From Pseudomonadota bacterium (GTDB taxonomy: Bacteria; Pseudomonadota; Gammaproteobacteria; Burkholderiales; Rhodocyclaceae), in contig JAFEDJ010000006.1 of assembly GCA_018241685.1 (NCBI GenBank), positions 19,251 through 83,250 of the forward strand: a stretch of 64,000 nucleotides of DNA, in the 5' to 3' direction. Below the pieces are notes generated by a model. It made no database searches, was not told the DNA's origin, and saw only the letters and a program-made list of their open reading frames with translations. This document shows positions 1 through 9,463 of this stretch, piece by piece (within the stretch, counting starts at the first letter, position 1; every line of letters starts with the position of its first letter). Position numbers and translations under genes: made by a program.

Positions 1-20
1 GGGCTTGATACTTGAATACG

Positions 21-233
21 ATGAGTTCATATCCGATCGACGTGATCAATCAGGCGTTGCACGCCCACGACCCTGACTGCGCTTACTGGCTGGAGCGCGT
101 CAATGCCTTGTTGAGGGATCCGGCCAACGGCCTGCACCGCAAAGCGCTGGAGCATACGCGGGACTATCTCGAGGATGCTTCCGGATTGATCGATGGTGTC
201 AGCGGCCATCCTCCCAGCGACGATTGCCAATAG
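21..233 (+). CDS. small hypothetical protein (70 aa)
   Basis: Acidic, soluble-looking protein of 70 residues with no signal peptide or membrane segment. I do not recognise a family. A stop codon lies just upstream at 6-8, so the gene is complete in the window. The ATG at 21 is preferred to a TTG at 12 because neither has a clear ribosome binding site. It ends 25 bp before the VIT1-type gene and may be cotranscribed with it. Composition is coding-like (charged helical stretch around LERVNALLRDP), but a spurious ORF cannot be excluded. Confidence 0.45.
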   Translation: MSSYPIDVINQALHAHDPDCAYWLERVNALLRDPANGLHRKALEHTRDYLEDASGLIDGVSGHPPSDDCQ

Positions 234-258
234 CCCCATCGGCTGGAGGGTGCTGGCC

Positions 259-1368
259 ATGGACAAGGATGTCGAGCGTTATTACCGGAACTGGCGCGAC
301 GAGCAGGATGGCGCGGCGCTGTATGCCGGACTGGCCCGGGCCGAGACGGATCCGGTGCGCCAGGATCTCTTCCAGCAACTCTCCCAGGCCGAGTTGAGCC
401 ATGCAGCCCATTGGCGCGGCAAGCTCGATGAAGCAGGAGTCGGCGTCGAAGCCCATGCGCCAGGGCTGCGCACGCGGATGCTGGTGTGGCTGGCCCGGCA
501 CTTCGGGCCGCACTTCGTGTTGCCGGCCCTGGCGACGGCGGAATTTGCCGACCGCGACAAGTATGCCGGCCAGCCGGATGCGGAGGCCTTGTCCGGGGAG
601 GAGCGCTCCCACGCGGCGATCATCGAGGCGGTCAATCGGCGGGGCGGGCATGTCGGCGCTGATATCGCGCGGGCCGAGCGTTGGCATGGGCGTGGCTCGG
701 GCAACGAGTTGCGTGCAGCAGTGCTCGGTGCCAACGACGGCTTGGTGTCCAGTCTGTGCCTGGTGATGGGGGTTGCCGGCGCGGGAGCGTCCCCCAACAC
801 CATTCTGCTGACCGGTCTGGCCGGCCTCATCGCGGGGGCGGTCTCGATGGCGCTGGGGGAATGGTTGTCGGTGACGAATGCCCGCGAATTCGCGTCCACC
901 CGTGTGGCGCAAGAGCGTCAGGAGCTGGAGGAAAACCCGGAGGCCGAGCGCAAGGAACTGGCGCTGATCTTCCAGGCCAAGGGTCTGGCCCGTGACGATG
1001 CCCAGCGGGTGGCACGAGACATGATGCGTGACCGGGATACTGCGCTCGATACGCTGGTGCGGGAGGAGCTCGGTATCGATCCCGCCGAGATGGGCGGCAA
1101 CCCGTGGAGCGCCGCGGCGGTGTCGTTTGCGTTGTTTGCGGCCGGTGCGATCTTTCCGGTGTTGCCGTATTTCTTTACCGGCGGTCCACCGGGCTTGGCC
1201 TGGAGTCTGTCTCTCAGCACGGCTGGCCTGGGCGGGATAGGGCTGGCGACATCTCTATTCAGCGGGCGAAGCCCCGGGTATTCGGCGGCGCGGCAGATCC
1301 TGATCGGTGCGGCGGCTGCCGGCGTCACCTATGGCAGCGGGGCGCTGATCGGCGTGTCCATCGGTTGA
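259..1368 (+). CDS. VIT1/CCC1-family transporter with N-terminal ferritin-like domain
   Basis: Predicted inner-membrane Fe/Mn transporter of 369 residues. Residues 1-140 form a rubrerythrin/ferritin-like helical domain (acidic and His-bearing segments such as QAELSHAAHW and EERSHAAIIEA). Residues 145-369 carry the VIT1/CCC1 membrane domain, opening with the hallmark LGANDGLVSSL and followed by GAVSMALGEWLSV. In this family (MbfA-like) the ferritin-like domain senses or oxidises cytosolic iron and the VIT domain exports it; direction here is inferred. The ATG at 259 is chosen because GGAGG sits at 245-249; a longer frame from 193 lacks a site and has no family match. Confidence 0.88.
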   Translation: MDKDVERYYRNWRDEQDGAALYAGLARAETDPVRQDLFQQLSQAELSHAAHWRGKLDEAGVGVEAHAPGLRTRMLVWLARHFGPHFVLPALATAEFADRDKYAGQPDAEALSGEERSHAAIIEAVNRRGGHVGADIARAERWHGRGSGNELRAAVLGANDGLVSSLCLVMGVAGAGASPNTILLTGLAGLIAGAVSMALGEWLSVTNAREFASTRVAQERQELEENPEAERKELALIFQAKGLARDDAQRVARDMMRDRDTALDTLVREELGIDPAEMGGNPWSAAAVSFALFAAGAIFPVLPYFFTGGPPGLAWSLSLSTAGLGGIGLATSLFSGRSPGYSAARQILIGAAAAGVTYGSGALIGVSIG

Positions 1369-1436
1369 AAGGCCCGTCCAGCCTTGCGTTCGGATGGACG
1401 GAGGTTCATGCTGAACGCGAAAGGAGGCGGTCAAAA

Positions 1437-2849
1437 ATGCGTATCAGTTTCTTTGGCGCGGCCGGTGAAGTGACCGGCTCGTGCTCCCTGGTAGAAACCG
1501 GCGACGTACGTTTCCTCGTCGATTGCGGAATGTTCCAGGGTGGTGGCGAGGCCCGCTTGAAGAACCAGCGTGCGCTGGATTTCGGCTTTGATGTCCGCAA
1601 GATCGACTTCGTGCTGTTGACCCATGCCCATATCGACCACTCCGGGCTGTTGCCGCGCCTGGCAGTGCTGGGTTTCCGTGGCCCGATCTATGCGACACCG
1701 GCGACCATAGACCTGCTCGAAGTGCTGCTGCTCGACAGCGCCCATATCCAGGAAAAGGAATCCGAGTGGCAGCTGCGTCACCAGCGACGCAGCGGCAAGA
1801 ACGGGCGGGGCGTGCATCCGCCGCTGTATACCGTGGCCCAGGCCCAGGCGACCTTGCCGCTGCTGCGACCAGCGGCTTACGGCAAGCCCATCCAGCCGGC
1901 CGAAAGCATACAGGTGTGTTTCCATGATGCGGGCCATATCCTCGGTTCGGCCTGGCTGGAAGTCACCGTTGGAGGAGAGGGCAAGCCGCGCAAGCTGGTG
2001 TTCTCGGGCGACCTGGGCATGCGCGACCGGCCGGTCCTGAACGATCCCGAGCCTGTTGTGCCGACAGCCGATGTGCTGCTCATCGAATCGACCTATGGCG
2101 ACCGTCTGCACCGGCCCCTGCAGGAAACGGAAGACGAGATCGTCGCGGCCTTCGGCCGGACCCACGCCTGTCATGGCAACCTGATCATTCCGTCTTTCGC
2201 GGTCGGGCGTACCCAGGAGATCATCTACATCCTGGCGGATCTGGTGCGCCGGGAACGGTTGCCGCCACAAAAGGTTTATGTGGATTCGCCGATGGCCAAC
2301 GAGGCTACCCGCATCACGTTGGCCCATCCCGCGCTGCTCGACGATGAGACCCACGAACTGACCGCCTGGCTGCGGGAGCACCCGGACAGGATGAAGGTGG
2401 AGTTCGTCGCGGACGTCGAGGCGTCCCGCGCCCTCAACGAAGTCCGCAGCGGTGCGGTGATCATCTCTGCCAGCGGCATGTGCGAGGCAGGGCGTATCAA
2501 GTACCACCTGCGCGAGAACCTGCCGCGCAGCGAGTGCAGCGTGCTGATCGCCGGCTTTCAGGCCGCCGGAACGCTGGGCCGACGATTGGTGGATGGGGCA
2601 CGGCTGGTGCATATCTTTGGTGAGGCTGTGCCGGTGCGGGCGCGTATCTACACGGTGGGTGGCCTCTCGGCCCATGCGGACCAGGCCGGGCTCATCGGCT
2701 GGCTGAAGGGCTTCCATGCGCCGCCGCGCCACACCTTCGTGGTTCATGGCGAGGCCGATGCGGCTGCCCATTTTGCCGAGGCGATCGGGGCGCAGCTGGG
2801 GTGGCGCGATGTGCATGTGGCGCAGCAAGGGGAAAGCGTGAACCTTTGA
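1437..2849 (+). CDS. MBL-fold/beta-CASP metallo-hydrolase (YSH1/CPSF73-like, 470 aa)
   Basis: Cytosolic metallo-beta-lactamase-fold protein of the beta-CASP RNA nuclease branch. The zinc-binding motif THAHIDHSG lies near residue 62, HDAGHILGSA near 160, FSGDLG near 185, and beta-CASP motifs follow (PSFAVGRTQE, ISASGMCEAGR, and GGLSAHADQ near the C-terminus). Family members cleave RNA as endo/exonucleases; bacterial copies are poorly characterised. The ATG at 1437 follows AAGGAGG (1421-1427); the open frame extends upstream to 1104 but overlaps the transporter gene and lacks family similarity. The 68-bp gap after the VIT1 gene permits cotranscription. Confidence 0.9.
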   Translation: MRISFFGAAGEVTGSCSLVETGDVRFLVDCGMFQGGGEARLKNQRALDFGFDVRKIDFVLLTHAHIDHSGLLPRLAVLGFRGPIYATPATIDLLEVLLLDSAHIQEKESEWQLRHQRRSGKNGRGVHPPLYTVAQAQATLPLLRPAAYGKPIQPAESIQVCFHDAGHILGSAWLEVTVGGEGKPRKLVFSGDLGMRDRPVLNDPEPVVPTADVLLIESTYGDRLHRPLQETEDEIVAAFGRTHACHGNLIIPSFAVGRTQEIIYILADLVRRERLPPQKVYVDSPMANEATRITLAHPALLDDETHELTAWLREHPDRMKVEFVADVEASRALNEVRSGAVIISASGMCEAGRIKYHLRENLPRSECSVLIAGFQAAGTLGRRLVDGARLVHIFGEAVPVRARIYTVGGLSAHADQAGLIGWLKGFHAPPRHTFVVHGEADAAAHFAEAIGAQLGWRDVHVAQQGESVNL

Positions 2850-2951
2850 GTGGAGGAGAGTGGCGGTGCCATCGCTCGTCTTCTTGTTCAGGATCAAAGT
2901 CAGCAAGAAATAGCCGAGTAAACTGCTCAACAATATGTATGAGGAGCAGTG

Positions 2952-3161
2952 ATGGCGAAGAAATTTCCGCTGCACCCGGCCCATCCGGAGCGCATCTGTT
3001 GGGGCTGCGATAAGTACTGCCAGGCGGACTCCCTGGCCTGCGGCAATGGGTCGGGGCGCACCCTGCATCCGGCCGAAATGCTCGGCGACGACTGGTATTG
3101 CCATGGGGACTGGGGTTTGGATGATCCCGATGACGCCATCGCCGTGAAGAAGGCCGACTAG
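2952..3161 (+). CDS. DUF3079-type small Cys-rich protein (69 aa)
   Basis: Protein of 69 residues with the pattern RICWGCDKYC...LACGNG...WYCHGDW, matching my memory of DUF3079, a proteobacterial family of unknown function. Five cysteines suggest metal or Fe-S binding, which is an inference. The ATG at 2952 follows GAGGAG at 2941-2946; an overlapping GTG at 2949 is less well spaced. It is separated by about 100 bp from the MBL gene and may have its own promoter. It faces the convergent hybrid kinase gene, whose stop is 70 bp downstream. Confidence 0.75.
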   Translation: MAKKFPLHPAHPERICWGCDKYCQADSLACGNGSGRTLHPAEMLGDDWYCHGDWGLDDPDDAIAVKKAD

Positions 3162-3231
3162 GAACCGCGCATCTATACGTGCAGCGCCGTCTCGCCGGTG
3201 GGGGAGGTCGTCGCTGGGGATAGCCTCGGGG

Positions 3232-6200
3232 CTATTCCGCGAGGGCCTGCAGTAGATCGAGCGCGGGTTTGAAACGCAGGCCTTCCACCGCTGTTGCGAC
3301 GGGTTCGATTGCGGCAGCGCCGAAGCGTGCCACCAGTCCGGCATGCAGGGCTTCGAACTCGCTGAGTGCGGCGAAGTCGTTGCTTCGGAGGGATGCCGTC
3401 AGGTGGGACAGGGCATCATCAGTAATCGGCGCGACGTTGTCAGCGGCCGCCGTCGCGGGAGGCGGTGATAGCCAGGGTTTGGCTGAGCGGAACAGGTGCG
3501 TCAGGGCGGCGTCAAGCTGAAGCAGGTCTGCCTCGCCAGCCGATGCGTTACCGCCCTCGTAAGCGGTTTCGAGCCGCGCGGCGAACTCCGCGACTGCCAC
3601 GGCCGACAGGTTGCCGGCGCCGCCTCGCAGCTTGTGCATGCGTTGCCGTGCCGTATCGAGATCGTGGTGTGCGAGCATCGTGCGGATTTCATCGACGACG
3701 TTGAAGAACTCGTCGCGCAGTCGCGTCAGCGCCGACAGGAACAGCGCACGGTCCCCGAGCAGGCGTCGACTGACTGCTGCGGTATCGATGCCAGCGATAT
3801 CCGGAAACGAGTTCGTCGCTTTCACCGGTGCTTGAAGTACAGCGGCTGAGCCGGTCTTGATTGCGTGGCTTGCCCAGCGATGGGCGGTGGCGACCAGGGT
3901 GTCGAGTTCGAAGGGTTTGGTGAGGAAGTCGTTCATGCCTGCGTGCATGGCGCGTTCCCGCTGGCTCGGCAGGGCGCCGGCCGTCAGCGCGATGATGGGG
4001 AGCGCAGCCAGTGCGGGTATGGACCGGATCGCCTGCGTCGCGTCGATGCCGTTCAGCTCGGGCATCTGCAGGTCCATCAGGACCAGATCGAAGGCATCCG
4101 GCGCCGCACTGAGCTTGGCGATGGCCGCCCGGCCGCTTTCCGCGACCGTGCAGTGGGCCCCCTCCAGTTCAAGCAGACGGCGGGCAATGTCCAGGTTGAC
4201 GGGGCTGTCGTCCACGACCAGCACCCGCAGGCAGGCGAGCCGCGGACCTTCGCTGTCGGTCAGCTTGGCCGGCAATTCCTGAACCGTTGTGCCGTCTATT
4301 TCGAAAGGCACGGTAAACCAGAACTCGCTTCCTTCCCCCAGACGACTGTCCACACCCATCTGTCCGCCCATCAATGTCACCAGCCGCTGGCAGATCGCCA
4401 GCCCGAGGCCGGTGCCGCCGTAACGGCGCTGGGTCGACTCGTCGGCCTGCACAAAGGCGTCGAAGACCCGCTCCCGTTGCTCGGGGGCAAGGCCGATGCC
4501 GGTATCGCGAACCGCGAAACGCAGGGTGATCCAGCCGGCTTCCTCGCTGAGTGCCTGCACGGAGACCGCCACATGGCCTTCCGACGTGAATTTGAGCGCA
4601 TTGCCGGTAAGGTTGTAGAGCACCTGGCTAACCCGCTGGGCATCGCCTATCAGTGTGGCGGCGACTTCTGGCAGGGGCGCCCACTCCAATGCGATGCCCT
4701 TGGCGGCCGCCACCGGGGAGAGCACGTCCACCAGATTGCTGATCACGTTGTGGAGCACGAAGGGGCTGTGCTCCAGCTCGAAGTGACCGGCTTCGATCTT
4801 CGACAGATCGAGTACATCGTTGATCTGCTCCAGCAGTCCACGCCCGGCTGTGCGCAGATTGCGGACCAGATAGCGCTGATCGTCGTCGAGGGGGCCGCGC
4901 TCGAGGATCTGCACGGTACCCAGAATGGCATTGAGCGGCGTGCGGATCTCGTGACTCATGGTGGCCAGAAAGGCGCTCTTGGCGGCACTGGCCTGTTCGG
5001 CGGTCTCCTTGGCGGCCTGCAGCTCGCGCTGGCGCTCGGACAGCTCCGCAGTGCGTGCCTCGACTTCCCGCGCCAGGTCCTGGTTGTAGTTGATCAGGCG
5101 CTGCCGGCTGTCCTCCAGCGCCGTCTCGGCGGCCTTGCGGGCCGTGATGTCCTCGATCGCGCCGGTCACATAGCTGACGGAGCCGTCGGCATCAAGGACG
5201 GTGGATGCGGTGATGTGTACCCAGGCGATCTGTCCATCCTTGCGGATGAAGCGCTTCTCTGCGTCGTAGAGATGTCTGCCAGCCAGCAGGCGGGCGATCC
5301 GCTCGCGGTCTGCCGGTAGATCATCCGGATGAGTGATGTCCATGGGCCCCATGCCGTTGAGCAGCTCATCCCGGCTGTAGCCGGTGATCTGGCAGTAGCG
5401 TTCGTTGACATCCAGATAGCGGCCGCGGGCGTCGAGCTGGCCGGCCCCGACTGCCATGTTCTCGAAGAAGCTGCGGAATCGCGCTTCGCTTTCCCGCAAT
5501 TCCTCTTCGTGCTGCCTCCGTTCCGTGACGTCGAGCACGACACCGCTGATGCGCAGCGGGGCATGCCCCAGCTCTTCTCGCGATGCGTGGCCGGAAGCTG
5601 CCAGCCAGTGCAGCGAACCGTCAGGCCACACGACCCGGTATTCGCATCGGTATACCGTGCCGTTCGAGATGGCATCGCCCAGGGCGGCCTGCATGATCTC
5701 CCTGTCCTCGGGATGGATGCGGCGGACGACATCCTCTAGCGGCATGCTGTTGCGGGGTTCGATGCCGAAGAGCTCCAGACAACGGGCCGACGCCACCACC
5801 ATATTGGTCCCTATTTCAAGGCTCCAGGTACCGAGGTCGGCGCCGGCAATAGCCAGCGTCAGTGCGTTATCCCGTTCGACGACCAGCTCTTCAAGTTGCG
5901 CGCGGTGTTCGCGCAATGCGGCCTGGCTGGCCTGCCGGCGGCTGTTCTCGCGCCACAGTAGCAAGAAGATCGCGAGTAAGGTGAGGATGCCGAAGATGCC
6001 CCCTCGGATCAGGGTTGTGAGGGCGTGGCCGGCGGTCTGCTCCTTGGCTTCCTGGCGTTGCCGGAGCAGGCGTTTTTCTTCGTCCAGGATGTCACTGACA
6101 GCCAGCTGGATGTCGTCCATGTGGCCTTCGCGCCAGAAATCCCGGAGAGATGCCTGGCCGGCTTCGGTACCCAGTTTCTGGCGCTGGGCGATGGTGAGGT

Positions 6201-7209
6201 CCATGCCCGCCAGCTTTTCTGTAAGCGGGATTTCCAGTTCCTGCAGCCGCCGTTGCTGGGCTGGATTGTCGACGGTGAGGCGCCGCACCTCGTTGAGGTG
6301 GGCGCGCAGATCGGCAAGCGCCGCCCGGTGTGCCGTCAGGAAATGCTCATCGCCGATCCCCGCATATCCCCGCTCGGCCGATTCTGCGGCGAGCAGGCTG
6401 GTCATGAACTGCTCCACCCCTAGCATGACCTGCCAAGTGTGGTTTTCAAGGCGGTCGGCTGCGTTAACACTGCGCAAGCGGTCGGTGACGATCCAGCCGA
6501 CGATCAACAACGCCGCAATGGCGGTGCCTACCGCAATCCGCGAAAGCCAGCCGAAACCGCCGGAGGGAAGGCGGTCGAGGACGATGCCGAGGGCGAGCAG
6601 CACGAAACCGAGCGCTGTGTGGCCCGCCATATTGCTGTACGGCCCGAGGCGATAAAAGGATTCGACATCGAAGAGGTAGCCGAAAACCGCCGTCAGCCCG
6701 AGGAAGCCGGCAAGCCCGGCGGCGTAACGGCACAAGCGGTCGCCCAGCGGATTGCGGCCGGTCGCCAGGGCCAGGCCGCTCAGGGTCAGGCACATCGCCG
6801 ATGCGGCGGACATCCGCCCCGACGTTTCACCGGCGGCACGCCGGAAATCGACGAGAAGGTTGTCCAGCCCCAGGTCGAGCTTGAAGAGCTCCTGCACGCC
6901 AAGGGCAAGCCCCAACAGCGCCAGCACAAGACCTATTCCGCGGGCGAACTGCTGCGTGCCGGGGCGGGTAAGGCAGAACAGGGCGATCCCGGCCAGTATG
7001 AAACTCGCCGCGGTGTTGGCCTTCATCGACGCCAGCCCTGGGCTCAGCGAGCGAACGGTGGGGATGTCCGCATACCAACCGGCGAGAACCACGATGCCGA
7101 GGAACGTGATGCACCCGGCAAGAATGCGGATGACGCGCGCGAGCCGGCGCGAGTCGACAGGCTCGACGAAACCGGTCAGTGATGCATGTTGGCTTGCGGT
7201 CTGTTGCAT
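3232..7209 (-). CDS. hybrid sensor histidine kinase: membrane sensor-CHASE3-PAS-PAS-HisKA-HATPase-REC-HPt (1325 aa)
   Basis: Inner-membrane phosphorelay kinase carrying all relay stations in one chain. Residues 25-245 hold about seven to eight hydrophobic segments. A CHASE3-like helical sensor follows (250-400) and a membrane helix (402-420). Two PAS/PAC modules (about 450-565 and 575-692) precede HisKA with H753 in SHEIRTPLN, and a HATPase (RDTGIGL, GGTGLGLAI) lies at 860-970. REC has VLVVDDS at 996-1002, phospho-acceptor D1046 and the TKPF lysine. A C-terminal HPt domain has H1192 in MHKLRGGAGN. The output regulator is not adjacent. The start at 7209 is the first codon with family-like sequence and a nearby AGGGCGAG; a longer frame to 7416 overlaps the upstream gene. 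Confidence 0.93.
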   Translation of the reverse strand: MQQTASQHASLTGFVEPVDSRRLARVIRILAGCITFLGIVVLAGWYADIPTVRSLSPGLASMKANTAASFILAGIALFCLTRPGTQQFARGIGLVLALLGLALGVQELFKLDLGLDNLLVDFRRAAGETSGRMSAASAMCLTLSGLALATGRNPLGDRLCRYAAGLAGFLGLTAVFGYLFDVESFYRLGPYSNMAGHTALGFVLLALGIVLDRLPSGGFGWLSRIAVGTAIAALLIVGWIVTDRLRSVNAADRLENHTWQVMLGVEQFMTSLLAAESAERGYAGIGDEHFLTAHRAALADLRAHLNEVRRLTVDNPAQQRRLQELEIPLTEKLAGMDLTIAQRQKLGTEAGQASLRDFWREGHMDDIQLAVSDILDEEKRLLRQRQEAKEQTAGHALTTLIRGGIFGILTLLAIFLLLWRENSRRQASQAALREHRAQLEELVVERDNALTLAIAGADLGTWSLEIGTNMVVASARCLELFGIEPRNSMPLEDVVRRIHPEDREIMQAALGDAISNGTVYRCEYRVVWPDGSLHWLAASGHASREELGHAPLRISGVVLDVTERRQHEEELRESEARFRSFFENMAVGAGQLDARGRYLDVNERYCQITGYSRDELLNGMGPMDITHPDDLPADRERIARLLAGRHLYDAEKRFIRKDGQIAWVHITASTVLDADGSVSYVTGAIEDITARKAAETALEDSRQRLINYNQDLAREVEARTAELSERQRELQAAKETAEQASAAKSAFLATMSHEIRTPLNAILGTVQILERGPLDDDQRYLVRNLRTAGRGLLEQINDVLDLSKIEAGHFELEHSPFVLHNVISNLVDVLSPVAAAKGIALEWAPLPEVAATLIGDAQRVSQVLYNLTGNALKFTSEGHVAVSVQALSEEAGWITLRFAVRDTGIGLAPEQRERVFDAFVQADESTQRRYGGTGLGLAICQRLVTLMGGQMGVDSRLGEGSEFWFTVPFEIDGTTVQELPAKLTDSEGPRLACLRVLVVDDSPVNLDIARRLLELEGAHCTVAESGRAAIAKLSAAPDAFDLVLMDLQMPELNGIDATQAIRSIPALAALPIIALTAGALPSQRERAMHAGMNDFLTKPFELDTLVATAHRWASHAIKTGSAAVLQAPVKATNSFPDIAGIDTAAVSRRLLGDRALFLSALTRLRDEFFNVVDEIRTMLAHHDLDTARQRMHKLRGGAGNLSAVAVAEFAARLETAYEGGNASAGEADLLQLDAALTHLFRSAKPWLSPPPATAAADNVAPITDDALSHLTASLRSNDFAALSEFEALHAGLVARFGAAAIEPVATAVEGLRFKPALDLLQALAE

Positions 7210-7264
7210 CGGCTCGCCCTGACGGAAGAAAACCTTATCTGGCGTACCGCCTTCCGGTTGATCC

Positions 7265-8593
7265 TCAGGCCGTGGAGCGCTCAGCCGTATCGACCCGCTT
7301 AGCGGAGGGTGACAGCAACACCTTGTCCACTCGGTTACGATCCATGTCCATGACCTCGAAACGCCAGCCGGCGGCTTCGAAATGATCGGTTGGCGCGGGC
7401 ACCCGGCCCAGCGCATACATCAGGAACCCGCCCAGGGTGTGGAAGGAGCGTTCTTCCTCGCCCGGCAGATCGTCAGCAATGTCGAGTTCCGATTTCAGGC
7501 GCTCGATGCCCACGTCGCCATCCACCAGCCAGGAGCCGTCTTCCCGCTGCAGCATGTCCCTGTCCTCCGGCGCGTCCGGCACCGACAGCTCGCCGACGAT
7601 CGCGGCCAGCACGTCGGTGAGGGTGACCAGGCCCTGCACGTCGCCATATTCGTCGATGATGAGTGCAAATTGCAGTTTTGCCCTCCGGAAGCTCTCGAGC
7701 AGCTGCGTTGTCGTCACTGATTCGGGCACGAACAGCGGCGGATGCAGCACGGACTCCACGTCCGCCACCGAGATCCCGTGGCCCGGCAGCGCCTTTTTTA
7801 GCAGATCCCCGGTCTGCAGCACGCCAGCGACGTGCTCCAGGCCGCCTCGACACACCACGAGGCGGGAGAATTCAGTATCGACGATGCTTTGGCGGATCGT
7901 GGCTTCGTCTTCCTCCAGGTCGATGAGCGACATGTCCCGGCGCGGTGTCATGATCGACGAGATGCGCTGTTCGTCCAGCCGCAGCACGTTGGAGACGATC
8001 TCCTGCTCGCTTTCGTGGAAGACCCCAGCTTCGGCGCCTTGTTCCATCAAAACCTTGATTTCATCGTCGGTGACCGGCGGTTCCTCCTTGCGGCGGGCGC
8101 CGACGATGCGCAGGATGGCCGAACAGGAGCCGGACAGGATCACCACCAGCGGGTGGGTGACACGGGCCAGCAGCATCATCGGCCGGGCGATCAGCGAGGC
8201 GATGCCTTCCGGTGCCAGCAGGGCCAGGCGCTTGGGTACCAGTTCGCCGACCACGACGGAAAAGTAGGTCAGGCCGATTACGGTGATGGTCAGCGCGATC
8301 CCCTTGGCGTAAGGGGCGAGGAGGGGGACACCGGCAAGCATTGCGGCCAGCGGATCGGCTACCGCGGCTTCGCCGATCGCGCCGTTGAGAATGCCGACCA
8401 GCGTGATGCCGACCTGGATGGTGGACAGGAAGCTGGACGGTTCCTGGTTCAGGGCCAGGGCCGCTTCGGCCCCCAGGCTGCCGTCGTCGGCAAGGTTTTG
8501 CAGGCGGGCCTTACGGGACGAGACCACGGCGATTTCGGACATGGCGAAAACGCCGTTGAGAAGAATAAGCAACAGGACGAGGACTAAATCCAT
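7265..8593 (-). CDS. CNNM/DUF21-CBS-CorC transporter-type protein (442 aa)
   Basis: Inner-membrane protein of the hemolysin-C/CorC (UPF0053) family. Residues 1-185 form a DUF21 domain with hydrophobic helices (opening MDLVLVLLLILLNGVFAMSE). Residues 200-325 hold a CBS pair (MTPRRDMSLIDLEE...), and 335-425 the CorC_HlyC domain (DGSWLVDGDVGIERL). Family members are linked to Mg2+/Co2+ transport or to membrane-damage resistance; the substrate here is unknown. The start at 8593 matches the family N-terminus. The stop lies 55 bp before the hybrid kinase start on the same strand, so the two may form a transcription unit. Confidence 0.9.
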   Translation of the reverse strand: MDLVLVLLLILLNGVFAMSEIAVVSSRKARLQNLADDGSLGAEAALALNQEPSSFLSTIQVGITLVGILNGAIGEAAVADPLAAMLAGVPLLAPYAKGIALTITVIGLTYFSVVVGELVPKRLALLAPEGIASLIARPMMLLARVTHPLVVILSGSCSAILRIVGARRKEEPPVTDDEIKVLMEQGAEAGVFHESEQEIVSNVLRLDEQRISSIMTPRRDMSLIDLEEDEATIRQSIVDTEFSRLVVCRGGLEHVAGVLQTGDLLKKALPGHGISVADVESVLHPPLFVPESVTTTQLLESFRRAKLQFALIIDEYGDVQGLVTLTDVLAAIVGELSVPDAPEDRDMLQREDGSWLVDGDVGIERLKSELDIADDLPGEEERSFHTLGGFLMYALGRVPAPTDHFEAAGWRFEVMDMDRNRVDKVLLSPSAKRVDTAERSTA

Positions 8594-8779
8594 CAGGTAA
8601 GCCGCCCTGCGGGACTGCAGGCGGCTTGTGTGTTGGGACGGCCTGCATTCTAACGGGATGGCCTGCAGTTTGGGCCGTCCTGGTGCTGAGGGCGCAGGCG
8701 GGCGGGCGCCGCGCATGACTGAATTCTCTGTAACCTACGCACCGTTGGGTGAATGGCACGAACCAAGGCTGCGAGAAGG

Positions 8780-9463
8780 ATGAAGATACTGATCGTCGAA
8801 GACGAGGCGAAGACCGGGAATTACCTCCGGCAAGGGCTGGCTGAGGCAGGCTTTGCCGTCGATCTTGTGCGGGATGGCATGGACGGCGTGCATGCGGGAC
8901 TGACCGAGGACTATGACCTGATCGTGCTGGACGTGATGCTGCCTGGGCTCGACGGCTGGCATGTACTGCAGACCCTGCGCCGCGCCGGCAAGGAGCTGCC
9001 GGTGCTGTTCCTCACCGCGCGGGACAGCGTGGACGACCGGGTCAAGGGCCTCGAGCTGGGCGCCGACGATTACCTGGTCAAACCTTTTGCCTTTTCCGAA
9101 TTGCTGGCCCGCGTGCGCACGCTGTTGCGGCGGGGTGTCCGCAGCAAGGAGGCCGATGTGCTGCAGGTGGCGGATCTGGAACTGGACCTGCCGCGCCGCC
9201 GGGTGTCCCGGGCCGGCCGACGCATCGATCTGACCGCCAAGGAGTTTGCGCTGCTCGAACTGCTGTTGCGCCGCCGCGGCGAAGTCCTGCCCCGCTCCTT
9301 GATCGCCTCCCAGGTTTGGGACATGAATTTCGATAGCGACACCAATGTGATCGAGGTGGCGGTGCGCCGCCTGCGCGCCAAGATCGACGACGATTTCGAG
9401 CCCAAGCTGATCCGTACCGTGCGCGGCATGGGCTATGTGCTGGAAGAGCAGGACGCGCCGTGA
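8780..9463 (+). CDS. OmpR-family response regulator (CusR/IrlR-like, 227 aa)
   Basis: DNA-binding response regulator. The receiver begins MKILIVEDE, with phospho-acceptor aspartate in [12 protein letters not shown] near residue 51 and lysine in DYLVKPF near 101. A winged-helix output domain occupies about 127-222 ([15 protein letters not shown], ending [13 protein letters not shown]). The sequence resembles the heavy-metal-responsive CusR/CopR/IrlR branch. ATG 8780 is preferred to 8753 because the receiver starts there and GAGAAGG precedes it. Its stop overlaps the partner kinase start by 4 bp, so they are translationally coupled. Confidence 0.92.
   Translation: MKILIVEDEAKTGNYLRQGLAEAGFAVDLVRDGMDGVHAGLTEDYDLIVLDVMLPGLDGWHVLQTLRRAGKELPVLFLTARDSVDDRVKGLELGADDYLVKPFAFSELLARVRTLLRRGVRSKEADVLQVADLELDLPRRRVSRAGRRIDLTAKEFALLELLLRRRGEVLPRSLIASQVWDMNFDSDTNVIEVAVRRLRAKIDDDFEPKLIRTVRGMGYVLEEQDAP

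Noticed and set aside
1104..1436. Upstream extension of the MBL gene
   Set aside because: Overlaps the VIT1 gene in another frame and lacks family similarity; a strong AAGGAGG supports the start at 1437.
1431..3344. 637-codon minus-strand frame
   Set aside because: Antisense to the MBL/beta-CASP gene with intact catalytic motifs; no family features of its own.
3865..5319. 484-codon plus-strand frame
   Set aside because: Shadow of the hybrid histidine kinase.
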